Positions 8,731 through 19,385 of a stretch of 64,000 nt of DNA are shown here, one piece after another; position 1 is the first letter of the stretch; every line of letters begins with the position of its first letter. Origin of the DNA: Selaginella moellendorffii (lineage: Eukaryota; Streptophyta; Lycopodiopsida; Selaginellales; Selaginellaceae). The stretch spans positions 188,034 through 252,033 of the forward strand of contig NW_003314397.1 in assembly GCF_000143415.4 (NCBI RefSeq), given 5' to 3'. The notes under the pieces were generated by a model. It had not been told where the DNA came from. It saw nothing but the letters and a program-made list of their open reading frames with translations, and made no database searches. The translations under genes and the position numbers were made by a program.

Positions 8731-11591
8731 ATGGCGCCCAAGGCTGATAAGAAGCTCTCCAAGAAGGAGCTCAAGGCGCTCAAGAAGAAGGAAAAAGGTA
8801 TGGCATTGGCATTCTTCTTCTCTGGATCCTCACAATTCACATTCTTATAGAGAGGAAAAAGGAGGAAGCGCGCAAAGCGGCTGAAGGTAATCAATCACTT
8901 GGAAATGTGGCTACACTCTTCTCTTCTTTCTGTTTACTCCAGAGAAGCTGCGACTAGAAGAAGAAGAGAGGCAAAGGATCGCCGAAGAGGCAAGACTAGC
9001 ATGGGAGGCAGAACAAGCACGGCTTAAAGCCGAGCACGACCGAATAGTCGGCGAGTGGGAAAGCTTAGAGCCAGTTCTAAAACGTCGCAGGGAGGGACTT
9101 GCAAAGCATGAAGCTCGTTACAATGGAGCTGCTGAGGTAAGCTTTGCTTTCGTGTTTTAGCTGAGCAGCGTTCTTGCCGGCAATACAGTGGAAGAGATAT
9201 GTTGAGCCTGGTCCTCTTCCTTATGCTGGCAATGATCCAAGCATGAACGGCTATCTCAACGTTATGGCGGAGGGATATGACAAGGATATAAACGACGTGA
9301 TGCGCACTCTCACGGATATTTACTCGGTGAGATATCTTCGTGCTAGCTGCGACAAACATGACACAGCTTTCTTGTCTAAGATCTTTGCAGGGGCCGAAGA
9401 GCTTGCTTTAGTGGAAGAGCAGAAAGGGAGGCCACAGCTCGTCGAGAAGTAATGTAGTTCAGTTTTTTCTCTTATTCTACTCTCTAAGACGATGGCTTTT
9501 CTACGTTTTCTAGGTACCACGATTACATGAGAAGGCTGGAAGAGCTTGCAAACAGACGACTTAATCATAACACAGCTTATCTACTTGAAGTATGTACCGG
9601 GCACTTGTCCTTTAGCACTGAAAGCCTTCTAAAGTTCCACTGGTTAAAGTGCAGAAATCCCACGACTACTACAAGAGGACGAACGAGTGCAGCTTGTTCT
9701 CTGGACAAGCAGGCTGGAAACTTGCTTTGTGGGCGAATCATGCAAAAAATCCACGAGCTCGCAACCTTGATTTCCCGGCCATCAACTTGTTTGTAGAAGT
9801 TCCAAAACCTTTCGTGTTCGCCCATGTTGGAGTTCGCATGTACCATCAAGTCACCGATCCTCTTTACAAGTCCAAAGACATTTACAGGACACTGGTAAGG
9901 AACTATCAATCTCTTTTCTTTTTCTTTTTCTTTTTTTCTCTAGCTCTTGGTTCTGAGAATTGTGCACAGGGTGGGGCATTCAGGTTTGAGATTGTCCAAC
10001 TTCCACCGCTTTCAAAGACCGTAAAAGAATGGACTTTTGAAAGAGGTCAGCACCGTCGTCCACACGAGTTTCACAAGCAGGTAATATGACAGAAACAATC
10101 TTTCCTTGCAGTTACTCCATTGACAGCAGCAACTATTCCAGTCGAATACCCGTTTGTTGGGGTTCCTTTGGGACCTGGAAACGTCATACCTCCGATCATC
10201 GTCGCCTATACATTGCCAGAGTTTGTCATCCATTTTGATCCTGTTCCAAAAGTTGGATGCTGGTTTGCGGTAAGCGAGTACGCGACATGAGAAATCTTGA
10301 GTACTGACATTTTTCCCGTCCAGGAAGAGCAATGCTGGAAGTTTGAAAATATCACCGACGTGGTGTATGAACCTGAAACACGGAAGCTGACGTTCCACAC
10401 GATTATTATAAGACCGCATGCCATGCTTCAGGTAGCTTTTAAACTTGTTTCTGTAGCTCTATTGCCGACTGTTGCTATTGGCAGAACCGAGTGAGGCAAT
10501 TCCCACACACAAAGTGGAGTATCAATCCCATTTCGGAATCCGAGGCCTTTTTGACACTGCACGCTGCCTCGCTTATGCTCAAGTTTGAGGTCGGCGATGG
10601 ATGGTGCAAACTGGTGGAACCTCACTTCCCGGAATGCAAGCATCTCTACGATCAAAAACTGGCTCCTCGAGTCCTGCTAAAGGTGAACGCTTGAGCATGG
10701 TTTTTGGTTGGTCATGGTTCTAAAATCTCTTGCGGTCCTTTGTAGCGTTTATCCAAGTGTGGCATCCATCTTCTCCCCGACGAAGACGATTTCCGGCACG
10801 TAAAAACTACTGTTAAGGTCAGCTTCTTCAGAGCCTCTTGTTAGCTTACTAAAGCTATTGCCGTGATATCTTGCTAGCTTTGAAAGGATCCGGAAGTGGA
10901 GATGTATGCATGCCGTGATCTGGCCATGGCAGCTCCCGCCGCTGCTTTCGCAAGCAGCAAATGGAACGCTCACGCAGACGCTCAGACTTGCGTGTTTCGA
11001 TTTCTTGAGATACCCGAACCCAAGTATCCGCCAACGTTTGACAAGGTAATCAAGTCTTAAGTTTCAAGCTCAGCCAAGCTATACCTGTTGTGATTGCAGA
11101 GCAAGAATGTGCTACACGTCCTGTACAAGCAGAAAGGGAACGCTCTTCTCAACTTGACCGAGTTTAAATCCCCAGAATACAAAGAAGAGTTTACGACAGA
11201 GGTATACTTTCTTTTTCCTCGCGCCAGGAACTGAGTTCTTTTCTCCCAGTACCATGCGAGCTTGCTCGTTACTCTGCGCAGCAAATTCTCGGACGAGTCG
11301 ATCGAGAAGATGGAGCAGGGTTGCCCAGGATACACGGAAACTTTAAAAGATCTAGCCTACGCTTTGAAGCTCTTCAGTGCTGGCGAGCCACTCCCTCCGC
11401 CGCCGCCACCGCCAGAGCCAGAAGTGGTGCCAGCTCCCGAAGCATCAACGTCGGAAGCTCAGCCGGGCGAAGGCACTGCTCAAGATGGTGAAGCAGCTCC
11501 ACCGGCGACGGGAGAAGCTCCAGCATCCCCGGTAGCGTCTCCTGTAGCCGCAGAAGCTCCGGCATCTCCAACTCCAGCTCCATCTGGCTAG
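8731..11591 (+). CDS. DNAI7: Axonemal dynein intermediate chain DNAI7/CASC1 (IC97/FAP94) homologue
   Basis: Gene of about 14 short exons. Exon 1 (8731-8797) starts MAPKADKKLSKKELKALKKK, followed by a highly charged coiled-coil start (RLEEEERQRIAEEARLAWEA), as in the Casc1 N-terminal domain. Distinctive pieces are KRYVEPGPLPYAGND, GYLNVMAEGYDKDINDV, ECSLFSGQAGWKLALWAN, DFPAINLFVEVPKPF, EYPFVGVPLGPGNVIPPI, DGWCKLVEPHFPEC and, near the end, VLHVLYKQKGNALL. The C-terminus has a proline run and an Ala/Pro/Glu-rich tail ending at TAG 11589-11591. In Chlamydomonas, IC97 belongs to the I1 inner-arm dynein; in a plant it is expected only where motile sperm exist. All splice sites I traced keep frame, so the gene looks intact, about 700 residues. 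Confidence 0.88.
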
Positions 11592-11786
11592 ACACAAAGA
11601 AAAGAACCAGGCTAATGAAACGTGGAATTCCTTGGTTTCTATCATCATCACAGCAGCATCACCACCTCTGTTCTCGCGCTCATCCTCGCGGACTATCATT
11701 GTGAGGAGGGGAGCAAAAGGTGGCAGGGGTTTTCCAAGTGAGATTCAAGAGTTTTGTGGTTTTAAACATGCCTTTTTAGTTCACAA

Positions 11787-12496
11787 CTAAAGCTTCCATA
11801 TGTTGATGTTCTTCCACCTGGATTCCATATACTCACTAGCATTGTTCTGTGTGTACACTCCACACTTGAAATAATGCTCCTCATATGTTTCGTTCACCTC
11901 CCAATGCTTGAGCTCTCCATCCAGATAAATGCTAAGCATCTCATGGTCTACATCGTGAATGACATTGAGATGGATCCATTTGTCATAGATGTGCGTTGCG
12001 AATGTCGCGTGCTCCAAGTCCGCTCCAGTCCGAATCAAATCACCAGGCCCATCAACTCGAATTTGGAGCGCAGTGGCACTGTTCCTTCCGCCATGAATTT
12101 GCATTATACACACTCCGGTGGTGCCCGAAGGAACGTAAAAGTCTCCCTCGAATTGCCAGATTCCTTGTGAGTATTGTGGTTGCTAGAAAGATAGACTGCT
12201 ATCAACACCAAAATTAAGAGCTAGATTCTCTTGCAACTTACTCGAAATCTAAGCTCCGTCCTTGGCTTTGTAGGACTATGCGGGTTATGGGGCTTGTCCC
12301 TAGTATACACCCACAGCTTATGCACGCCATCGCTGAAGTTGTAGCGATCGGAAACTTGGAGATCATATGGCTTTTGGATTTTCCAAGAGACTTGTTGCTT
12401 CTCAAAACCAACTGTGGGATCAACACCAAAGGCGAATTCGCAGCACAAGAGAGAAAGTAGCAAGACATTAGCAAGCACCAACACCATTACTGTCAT
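11787..12496 (-). CDS. Citrate-binding-protein-like secreted protein (alginate lyase 2 fold)
   Basis: Two exons: 12496-12242 and 12182-11787, joined in phase 0. The chosen ATG gives a clear signal peptide (MTVMVLVLANVLLLSLLCCEF AFG), whereas an upstream in-frame start would bury it. The mature part begins DPTVGFEKQQVSWKIQKPYD, then PRTELRFRQPQYSQGIWQF, EGDFYVPSGTTGVCIMQI HGG, DKWIHLNVIHDV and a terminal KCGVYTQ ... RWKNINIWKL. This order matches the plant citrate-binding protein family, which carries the alginate lyase 2 beta-jelly-roll fold. About 216 residues. Function in plants is poorly known, probably apoplastic or vacuolar ligand or glycan binding; the lyase activity should not be assumed. 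Confidence 0.85.
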
Positions 12497-12878
12497 CTCT
12501 ATACAACCTTTGGTGCGTAGAAAGCATCCATATAAAGGAGTTTTGCCACCTTCATTTTTATCGACTCGTGAGGGATTGCCCAAAGAGCAGCATATAGAAT
12601 ATCCGGTCAAGAAAAGTCAAGGAAGTCAACGCCCCGCGAAGCTTTGAAAATCCAAAACATGTATCAGCCGCTCTAAGTCCACTCTGGTGATTCCATTCGC
12701 GCACCGACAAGAATTCACATGTCGCATGTCAAAGAATCTCATCGCATCGTGGATCGTGAAGCTCTTCGCATGATGCAACCAAACAAGACATTCACGAAGT
12801 CGAGTCTTCGAATGGGACTGGAAATGTGAGCGTCCAGATAGATCCCACTCGCTGCTTTCGATCGAGGTGGGCTGTGGC

Positions 12879-14135
12879 ATGAAGAAGGCCGAGGCAGCAA
12901 GAGAGAGGTCTTCCTCCTCCTCGATCTCAATGTGGAGCGTGGCATGGAACCTCCTCCTAGTGGCTTCGATCGTCAGCACCAATCTCATGGCGCTCTACAG
13001 CCTCTCCGTGTCACGGGGGGTCAGGCAAGATAATCTCCTATCGCCCTCTTCCACTCCACTCCTCGCAGAGATAGCATCCCTGAGAGAAGAGATCCGGCAG
13101 GCACTGACAGCGGCGCGGACAAGACCAAGCGCTGGATCCAGATCTCTGCTCATGAGCTCGGAGCTTCTCGAGTACACGGAGGAGCGCAGCCTGCCCCTGG
13201 GAAGAAACCCAACACACGGCGGCGAGACGATGGTATCGCCCATCGGCCATGCCTGCTTCCAACACATGGCTCTCCTCGACACCTACATGAACTACACCGT
13301 CGGGAGCCTCTGCCCGGACGACTGGAACATCGCCCAAGCTCTCATGGTGCGCGGCTGCGAGCCCCTGCCGCGGCGCCGCTGCTTTGCGCGCTCGCCACCC
13401 TCCTACTCCACGCCGCTGCCGCTGCCGGGCTGCCGCTGGAGCACCCCGCCCGACGATACCATCCGCTGGAGCCACTACACTTGCAAGAGCTTCGACTGCC
13501 TCAACCGGCGCGCCAAGGAGAGCAAGGTGTTCGTCGACTGCGCGGATTGCTTCGAGCTCACGGGCGCCGAGAGGACGAGGTGGGTGGTGCCGCGAGGCAA
13601 GAACGACGTGATCACCATCAAGGACCTGGTGGCGCTCAAGCGCGGGAGCCTCCGGATCGGGCTAGACATCGGTGGCGGCACCGCCAGCTTTGCCGCCAGG
13701 ATGGCCGAGCACAACGTTACCATCGTCACCACCTCGCTCAACCTCAACGGGCCTTTCAACGAGTTCATCGCGCTGCGCGGCCTCGTCCCGATCTTCCTCA
13801 CCGTCGGCCAGCGCCTCCCCTTCTTCGACAACACGCTGGATCTCGTCCACAGCATGCACGTCCTCAGCAGCTGGATCCCCACGCGCACTCTCGAGTTCAT
13901 CCTCTTCGACATCGACCGGGTGCTGCGTCCCGGAGGGATCCTGTGGCTGGATCACTTCTTTTGCACCCAGGACCAGCTCCACACCCTCTACGCCCCCATG
14001 GTGGAGCGGCTGGGATACACCAAGCTCAAGTGGGTGGCCGGCCTCAAGCTCGACAAGAACGGCATCAAGAACCACGAAGTCTACCTCTCGGCATTGCTCG
14101 AGAAGCCCGTGAGATCTTCCTCTTCTTCTTCCTGA
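12879..14135 (+). CDS. Plant Golgi-type SAM-dependent methyltransferase (type 11)
   Basis: Intronless gene of 418 residues; the first true ATG is at 12879 (the frame opens earlier only at a GTG). Residues ~18-40 (SMWSVAWNLLLVASIVSTNL) form a type II membrane anchor. The lumenal part includes FQHMALLDTYMNYTVG, a Cys-rich segment (CPDDW, CEPLPRRRCF, CRWSTPPDDT, CKSFDCL, DCADCFEL), WVVPRGKNDV, then the SAM site IGLDIGGGTASFAARMAEHN, TSLNLNGPFNEFIALRGLVP, SMHVLSSWIPT and VLRPGGILWLDHFF. This is a plant-specific family related to the putative Golgi methyltransferases; the acceptor is unknown. It ends in a short serine run. GC content at third codon positions is visibly high compared with its intron-rich neighbours. 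Confidence 0.88.
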   Translation: MKKAEAARERSSSSSISMWSVAWNLLLVASIVSTNLMALYSLSVSRGVRQDNLLSPSSTPLLAEIASLREEIRQALTAARTRPSAGSRSLLMSSELLEYTEERSLPLGRNPTHGGETMVSPIGHACFQHMALLDTYMNYTVGSLCPDDWNIAQALMVRGCEPLPRRRCFARSPPSYSTPLPLPGCRWSTPPDDTIRWSHYTCKSFDCLNRRAKESKVFVDCADCFELTGAERTRWVVPRGKNDVITIKDLVALKRGSLRIGLDIGGGTASFAARMAEHNVTIVTTSLNLNGPFNEFIALRGLVPIFLTVGQRLPFFDNTLDLVHSMHVLSSWIPTRTLEFILFDIDRVLRPGGILWLDHFFCTQDQLHTLYAPMVERLGYTKLKWVAGLKLDKNGIKNHEVYLSALLEKPVRSSSSSS

Positions 14136-14227
14136 GTCGTAAACCATCCTGACCATCTTTTATTCGTGCCACTGCCATAGTCTCCTAGAATGTAGATAGC
14201 AAAAGAGCTGTTTTCCTTCGTTCTCCT

Positions 14228-15302
14228 TCACCACACCCCGACCTCGAGGTGCCCTGTGTGATCTGCACTGGCTCGAAACATGCCGGTTGTGTTGAAGTCC
14301 ATTGCGATCTCTCCCTTGGCCGAGACTGCCACCAGACCTGTCGTCCCTGCCTCGAGCTCCTTGACAACACTGCCCGCTGCCTCGGAGAGCTTGAGAGCTT
14401 TGTACTTCATGCGAGCAGCAACGTCCGCCGCAACCATGCCTCGCATGATGCTCTCGCCTTTCCCGGTTGTGGACACCGCGCACACCCCGTTTGCGTAAGT
14501 TCCTGCGCCTATCACCGGAGTGTCTCCAATGCGTCCTGCCATCTTGTTCACCATGCCTCCGGTGGATGTGGCAGCCGCGCACTTGCCATGGCAGTCCACG
14601 GCCACACAACCCACAGTCTCGCCAGCTTCGGAAGGCACCGAGTAGTCGATCTTTCAAGATAGTTCCAGTTAGCGGTTGCGCGAGAACAAAACGAACTAGG
14701 CTAGGCCACTCTACCTGAACGGTTTGCGTCTCCTTGGTTTGACGCAAGCGCTGGATGTTCCTCTCCGTGACAAAGTAGCCGGGATCGGCAGTTTCAACTC
14801 CCTGTCAACTCGAGCTTTGCAGTTAACAAGAACAAGAGCAAGGAAACGAAAGCGTTCGAACCTGTTGCCTTGCAAAGGCCTCGGCCCCGTCAAAGGCGAG
14901 AAGGATGTGAGGAGTTTTCTCCATGACGAGGCGAGCCAGGGAGATCGGGTTGACAACCGTGGTGAGGCCCGAGACCGCTCCACAGTCACCCGTGGCACCG
15001 TCCATGATGCTGGCTTCCATCTCCACAGTGCCTTCGGCCGTCAAAACCGATCCTTTGCCGGCATTGAACATCTCGTTGTTCTCCAGCGCGCGGACCTGCA
15101 AAAAAGGTGGCATGGCGATCGATTGTCACGCAAAGAAAGCCAAGCTTACCACCAATTCAACCACGTCCAGAGCGCATCGCCCGGACTCTAGCTCCGCAAC
15201 ACCGAGGCTGAGGCATTCCAGGAGGACCGACTCCACGGCCTCGGTCCTCTCGGAGCGCTTGATGTCGCCGGCACCGCCGTGAAGAGCCAGAGCCCACCCC
15301 AT
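14228..15302 (-). CDS. Isoaspartyl peptidase / L-asparaginase (plant type, Ntn hydrolase)
   Basis: Four exons on the minus strand. The start at 15302 gives [18 protein letters not shown], the usual N-terminus; an ATG 30 bp upstream in the same frame is possible. Downstream are [50 protein letters not shown], then [20 protein letters not shown]. The Thr of GETVG is the autocatalytic cleavage site and nucleophile of this Ntn-hydrolase family. [20 protein letters not shown] and [15 protein letters not shown] complete the active site. The enzyme releases aspartate from asparagine and repairs isoaspartyl dipeptides. The 37 bp between this start and the CGEP stop on the same strand leaves almost no separate promoter. 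Confidence 0.94.
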
Positions 15303-15338
15303 CCTCCTTCCTAGGGCTTGCTTATTCCACACTGGTAG

Positions 15339-18300
15339 CTACAGCGATGAGAGTGGAGCTGCAGTCGTGCTAGCATCTTTCTCGGAGTCCTCGCTCTTCT
15401 CCGCCACCCCGGTGGTGCTAGTAGCAGCCACACAAAACTTGTCCAGCCACCTCTCCGACTCCCACAGAGTGTGCATAACGCTATCTCGTGCTACGTATCC
15501 GTGGCTCTCGAATGGAAGTAGCACGAGCCGGCACACCACCCCGTGACCCTTGAGAGCGTCGTAGAATCTCTCCGACTGGAGTGAGCTTGTCAGGACAGTG
15601 CCGAGCGGGAGAAAGAAAAAGAAAAACTTTTACCTGCATCGTCAGCGTACCCGAGTTGTTGTCGTCCTCGCCATGGATCAACAGGATGGGCTTTTGCATC
15701 TTGTTTGCCAGCATGAAAGGACTCATGTCGATGTAAGTTTTGGGAGCTTCCCAGAGTGTCCGATCCTCGCTCTGTGCAAACCAAAGTTGTGAGTGAGACG
15801 AAACTGAGAAACGGAGACCCACCTGAAATCCAAACGGTGTGAGTGTTCTGTTGTATGCTCCCGCTCGAGCAATGCCACAGCAGAAGAGATGTGGAGCATG
15901 AGCTAAGAGATTGGCGGCCATGAATGCTCCATACGAGTGCCCTCCTACAGCAATTCTGTCGGGATGAGCCACCTGCAAAGTTCCAAAAGTTGTCAAGCAT
16001 GAAGCTAAAGAGCTCTATCTAGATAGTTACCCCGCGACGAATGATTTCCTCAACTGCGGCCTCAGCGCTAGAAACCAGCTGCTCGACGTAGCTGAGACAA
16101 TGCCAATCAATCAATACACGAGCATGAGAAAATACAATGAAAAGCACCTGTCATTGGCTTCAGCTTCACCCTCTCCAACAATCGGTATAGTTGGACCATC
16201 CAAGACTGCAAAGCTGATCACCAGCGCGAGTATAAGATGAAACTTCTAAAGAAGAAAAGGAAAACGAAGGGCAAGAGCTAACTCACCGTCTCGCCAGCCA
16301 CAGTAGAGGCGACGTCGAGCCAATACCAGCAAACTCGTTCGGTGATCGCCGCATCTGTCCAGCGTTTTCTTTGCTCTTGAACTCTCTCGGATATGCCCAC
16401 ACCAGCGTCGGCAGCGGGCCGTCTCTTGATGGCTCGTAGTCGGGTGGTAAATAGAGCGTTGCTGTTAACTGCACACCATCGGAGCGGGGATATCGAATCA
16501 CTTCCTTCTGGAGGTTGACAAGCTGCGGGTAAGGATGCGGAAAGTTTGTGACTTGAACAGCAGTCTTGTCGGGCCAAAACCAAAGAAAGTACTGCGGAGG
16601 CTCCGTTTGGCTTTCTCTTGAGATGAGCATTCGCAGCTTGTCCACGTCGAGATCATCGTCTATCTGATCGGACATGAGAGCCGTGACCTTTTCATAGTAC
16701 TTGTCCTTCTGGCTTTGCCAAATCCGCTCTTTTGCACCAGTATCACTGCAAAGAAAGAGTTTGCGAAATCAACGGCGAGTGAAGGAGCTTACATGTTGAG
16801 AAGATCAAGGAACGGTATCTTTCCTTCCGGAGTTGCCCCGTTGCCATCAAGCAATAGATTCCTATTACCATCACTCGTCTTTACTTGAGCCAGAACGTAA
16901 GTACCGAACGAGGTTCTGCGTAACACCGGAGAGCCGGGGTCTGAGTAGACATCTTCCGACGATCTATCAAATAGCACGCGAGGCTCGGTGCCTAGTGCAC
17001 CAGGAGCAACCATCCATGTCCTGGTCTGCCGCGTCTTATACCACGATTCATAAATCAGAGCCAATGAATCGTTACCCCAGAGTGAGCCTCTGCCAGCCAA
17101 GAACACACATCACAAACGACTTGACTTAAGCAGCAGAATACGTACCCGTAGCGAAGATCAAGTTTGTGAATAATCTCCGGTTCCTGTGCTTCACTGGAAT
17201 CTACTCGAAGTGAGTACACTATGTCCCGGGGAGATACTTTCTCCCTCGAATCTCCACCATCCTGAGTTTCCACCCTGTAAAACACATATATACATATCAT
17301 GAGGAACAGAAAGAAAAAAAAAACAGTCATTTCTTACCAATACAGGGATGAAGGCTTGTCCGAGCGCCAGTGGATGGACCTTCGACCTTGACGAACACTG
17401 TCATGAGCTATTGGTATATCTTCTGCGAGTGGCAAGTCAGCTACTTCTTGTACAAGTCGTCCTGATCTCGTCCACACCTCTGTCCTCTTGGGAAATCGGC
17501 CGCAGGGGACCGAAAAAGAATAAGGCCGGTGCATGGTCGACACCAGCAAGTAGTTTCCATCAGGAGATGGATCCAGGGAGGTGTACACCGCAGCCTCGCC
17601 AAGCACCAGCGGATCAACATCTCCGGACGTGGACACGAGGAGGAGCTCGCTGGTAGCATAGTAATCGAAGACGTCTTCGTCATGCTTGCTCTTCAAGAGG
17701 TCCTGGTACGTCCTGTTCTGCACGACCCGCTTTTCCTCGTTCATGAGAACCTTGGGACTTGGCGGCGTGAGTGGTTTCTTGGGTGGAGGACCCCGAGCGC
17801 TCGGAACAACGCACGCTACCAGTGTCGAGGGATCCAGCCACGAGTATCTGACGCGAGAGTGAGTTAGAAAAGACCATCACGGACGTAGGCTGGAAGATGA
17901 TGGCTTACGAATCGAATACGGTGTTAAGGCAGTAGTTTGGAGGTCCAATCAGCTCTCTGGCTTCTAGAGTTTGCACGTCCACGATCCAAAGTCCCAGCTC
18001 ACTCCTTGTCCCGTCCTCCTGTGAGAAAAGGTTGGATTCCATTACACGAGAAACCAGTACGTAGAGAATGCAAAGTACCTTGTCTATCCCCCAAAGAACG
18101 AATGCAAGGTGACTACCATCAGGCGACCTGGAATGGAGATACGCACAAGCCACTCAAGAAAACGAAGGAAGTAAACGAAGTACCAGCTCACAAAGTTGAT
18201 CCTGGCACCGGCTGGCAACCCGGTAACGAGACGCTCCACTCCCACAAGCCCGTCGTCGGACAAGGACGACATGCCGAGGCCGACGTAGGACGACCTGCGC

Positions 18301-18811
18301 GTGAGAGAGAGCAAAGAACACGTTAGAACTCCAAGGACGAGGAAAAGCATCGTAGAATCACCATACATGCGGCTGCGACAGTTGCATTCCGGATCAATGC
18401 GGAGGCCCGCGAGCTTGAGCTCCGGACGAGCAAGCTCCGACAGCGGTGGCAACGACGTGCGCTTCATGAACAGAATCTTGTCGCGCTTGGGTGAGAAGGA
18501 GAGCGCTGGATTCGGAGGAGCGTCCACAATCCTCCGGATTTCTGGTGCTGGCAACTGGTAGCCCAGCGGAGGAGCTACACAAGGAGAAAATCAGCTTGGA
18601 GAGGGGAAACAAGGAAGGGGAAGTCACCATTGGTGGTGGCGGTGGTGGCGGCGGCAGCTCTGGTAGCGACAAGCCGAGAAGCGCCATGAATCGTCATTCT
18701 CCTCGCCCTGGAAATGGGTATCGTCCTCCACGAACTGAGATGACCTAAAAAAACTCGACCAGGCCCAAGAGGAGGGCGCAGAAGGGAGACGATGCTTGGA
18801 CAATGCGCCAT
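15339..18811 (-). CDS. GEP: Chloroplast glutamyl endopeptidase (CGEP, prolyl oligopeptidase-like S9D)
   Basis: Multi-exon gene, roughly 900 residues. Starting at 18811 the N-terminus is basic and Ser/Ala-rich (HCPSIVSLLRPPLGPG; SRLVATRAAAATTA), consistent with a plastid transit peptide. Mature pieces include LPAPEIRRIVDAPPNPALSF, KILFMKRTSLPPL, SSLHRPYSF-like SFSVPCGRFPKRTEVW, LPLAEDIPIAHDSVRQGRR, EPEIIHKLDLRYG, IYESWYKTRQTRTW, FDRSSEDVYSDPGSPVLRR, TATLYLPPDYEPSRDGPLPT. The catalytic Ser lies in GGHSYGAFMAANLLAHAP, the Asp in HGEDDNN and the His in ESHGY. The family degrades stromal peptides with Glu preference. The C-terminal tail after the catalytic His is acidic and Ser/Thr-rich. Two broken partial copies lie at 22.6-23.0 and 25.9-26.8 kb. 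Confidence 0.92.
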
Positions 18812-19385
18812 TACTTAAACCTGTTGGACACCCACACCATAGGGAATTTTATCCTATGCATTTTTACTTTTTGGATCAAAATCCGCCTCCACAAAGCTTG
18901 ACCATTTCTTGTGGCTCGACCATTTCTTGTCCAGGATGACCACAGGTTACGTCCTCGACGTGGAGACTCTTTGCGGGAACAGCGAGAATATGTCAACTCA
19001 GCTATAGCTATAGACTGAAAAGTCAGTAGTAATGAAAAATAACGCACAAAACTCTGTAACTATAACTATAACATTCGTCTCTCCCTCAGCTGGTGGATCT
19101 GTTAGTTCAACCTGTTCCTCAGCTTTAGAGGCATTAGTAATTCTTGAAGAAACATCATTCTAGTCGGAAATAAATGGTAAGATGGCTCTTTTTTAACATG
19201 AATCCTATATGGCAACCACTGAGACCGAGTATGCATCATCTCATTTACTCACACATTAGCATTTGACAGCGCTTGCTGTTTAGGGTTGGAATGAGATCTG
19301 CTGCAATGCAATTCTTTGGCACTTCCTCTAAATGTTTATTAGAAGAATTCAAACAAAAGAAGAACGTTCTAGCATCCTTCCATTC
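18812..19385. other. Gene-free stretch upstream of CGEP
   Basis: No coding frame or recognised repeat. The first ~100 bp (CACACCATAGGGAATTTTATC) resembles the sequence just right of the second CGEP pseudogene (about 26790-26830), showing that the copied segment extended past the CGEP start into its promoter. Confidence 0.4.

Noticed and set aside
12626..12988. 120-codon minus-strand frame upstream of the methyltransferase
   Set aside because: Overlaps the start of the intact plus-strand gene and has no recognisable content.
13481..14156. Overlapping and antisense frames (146-223 codons) within the methyltransferase
   Set aside because: Same cause: high third-position GC. The Arg/Pro/His-rich translations have no domain.
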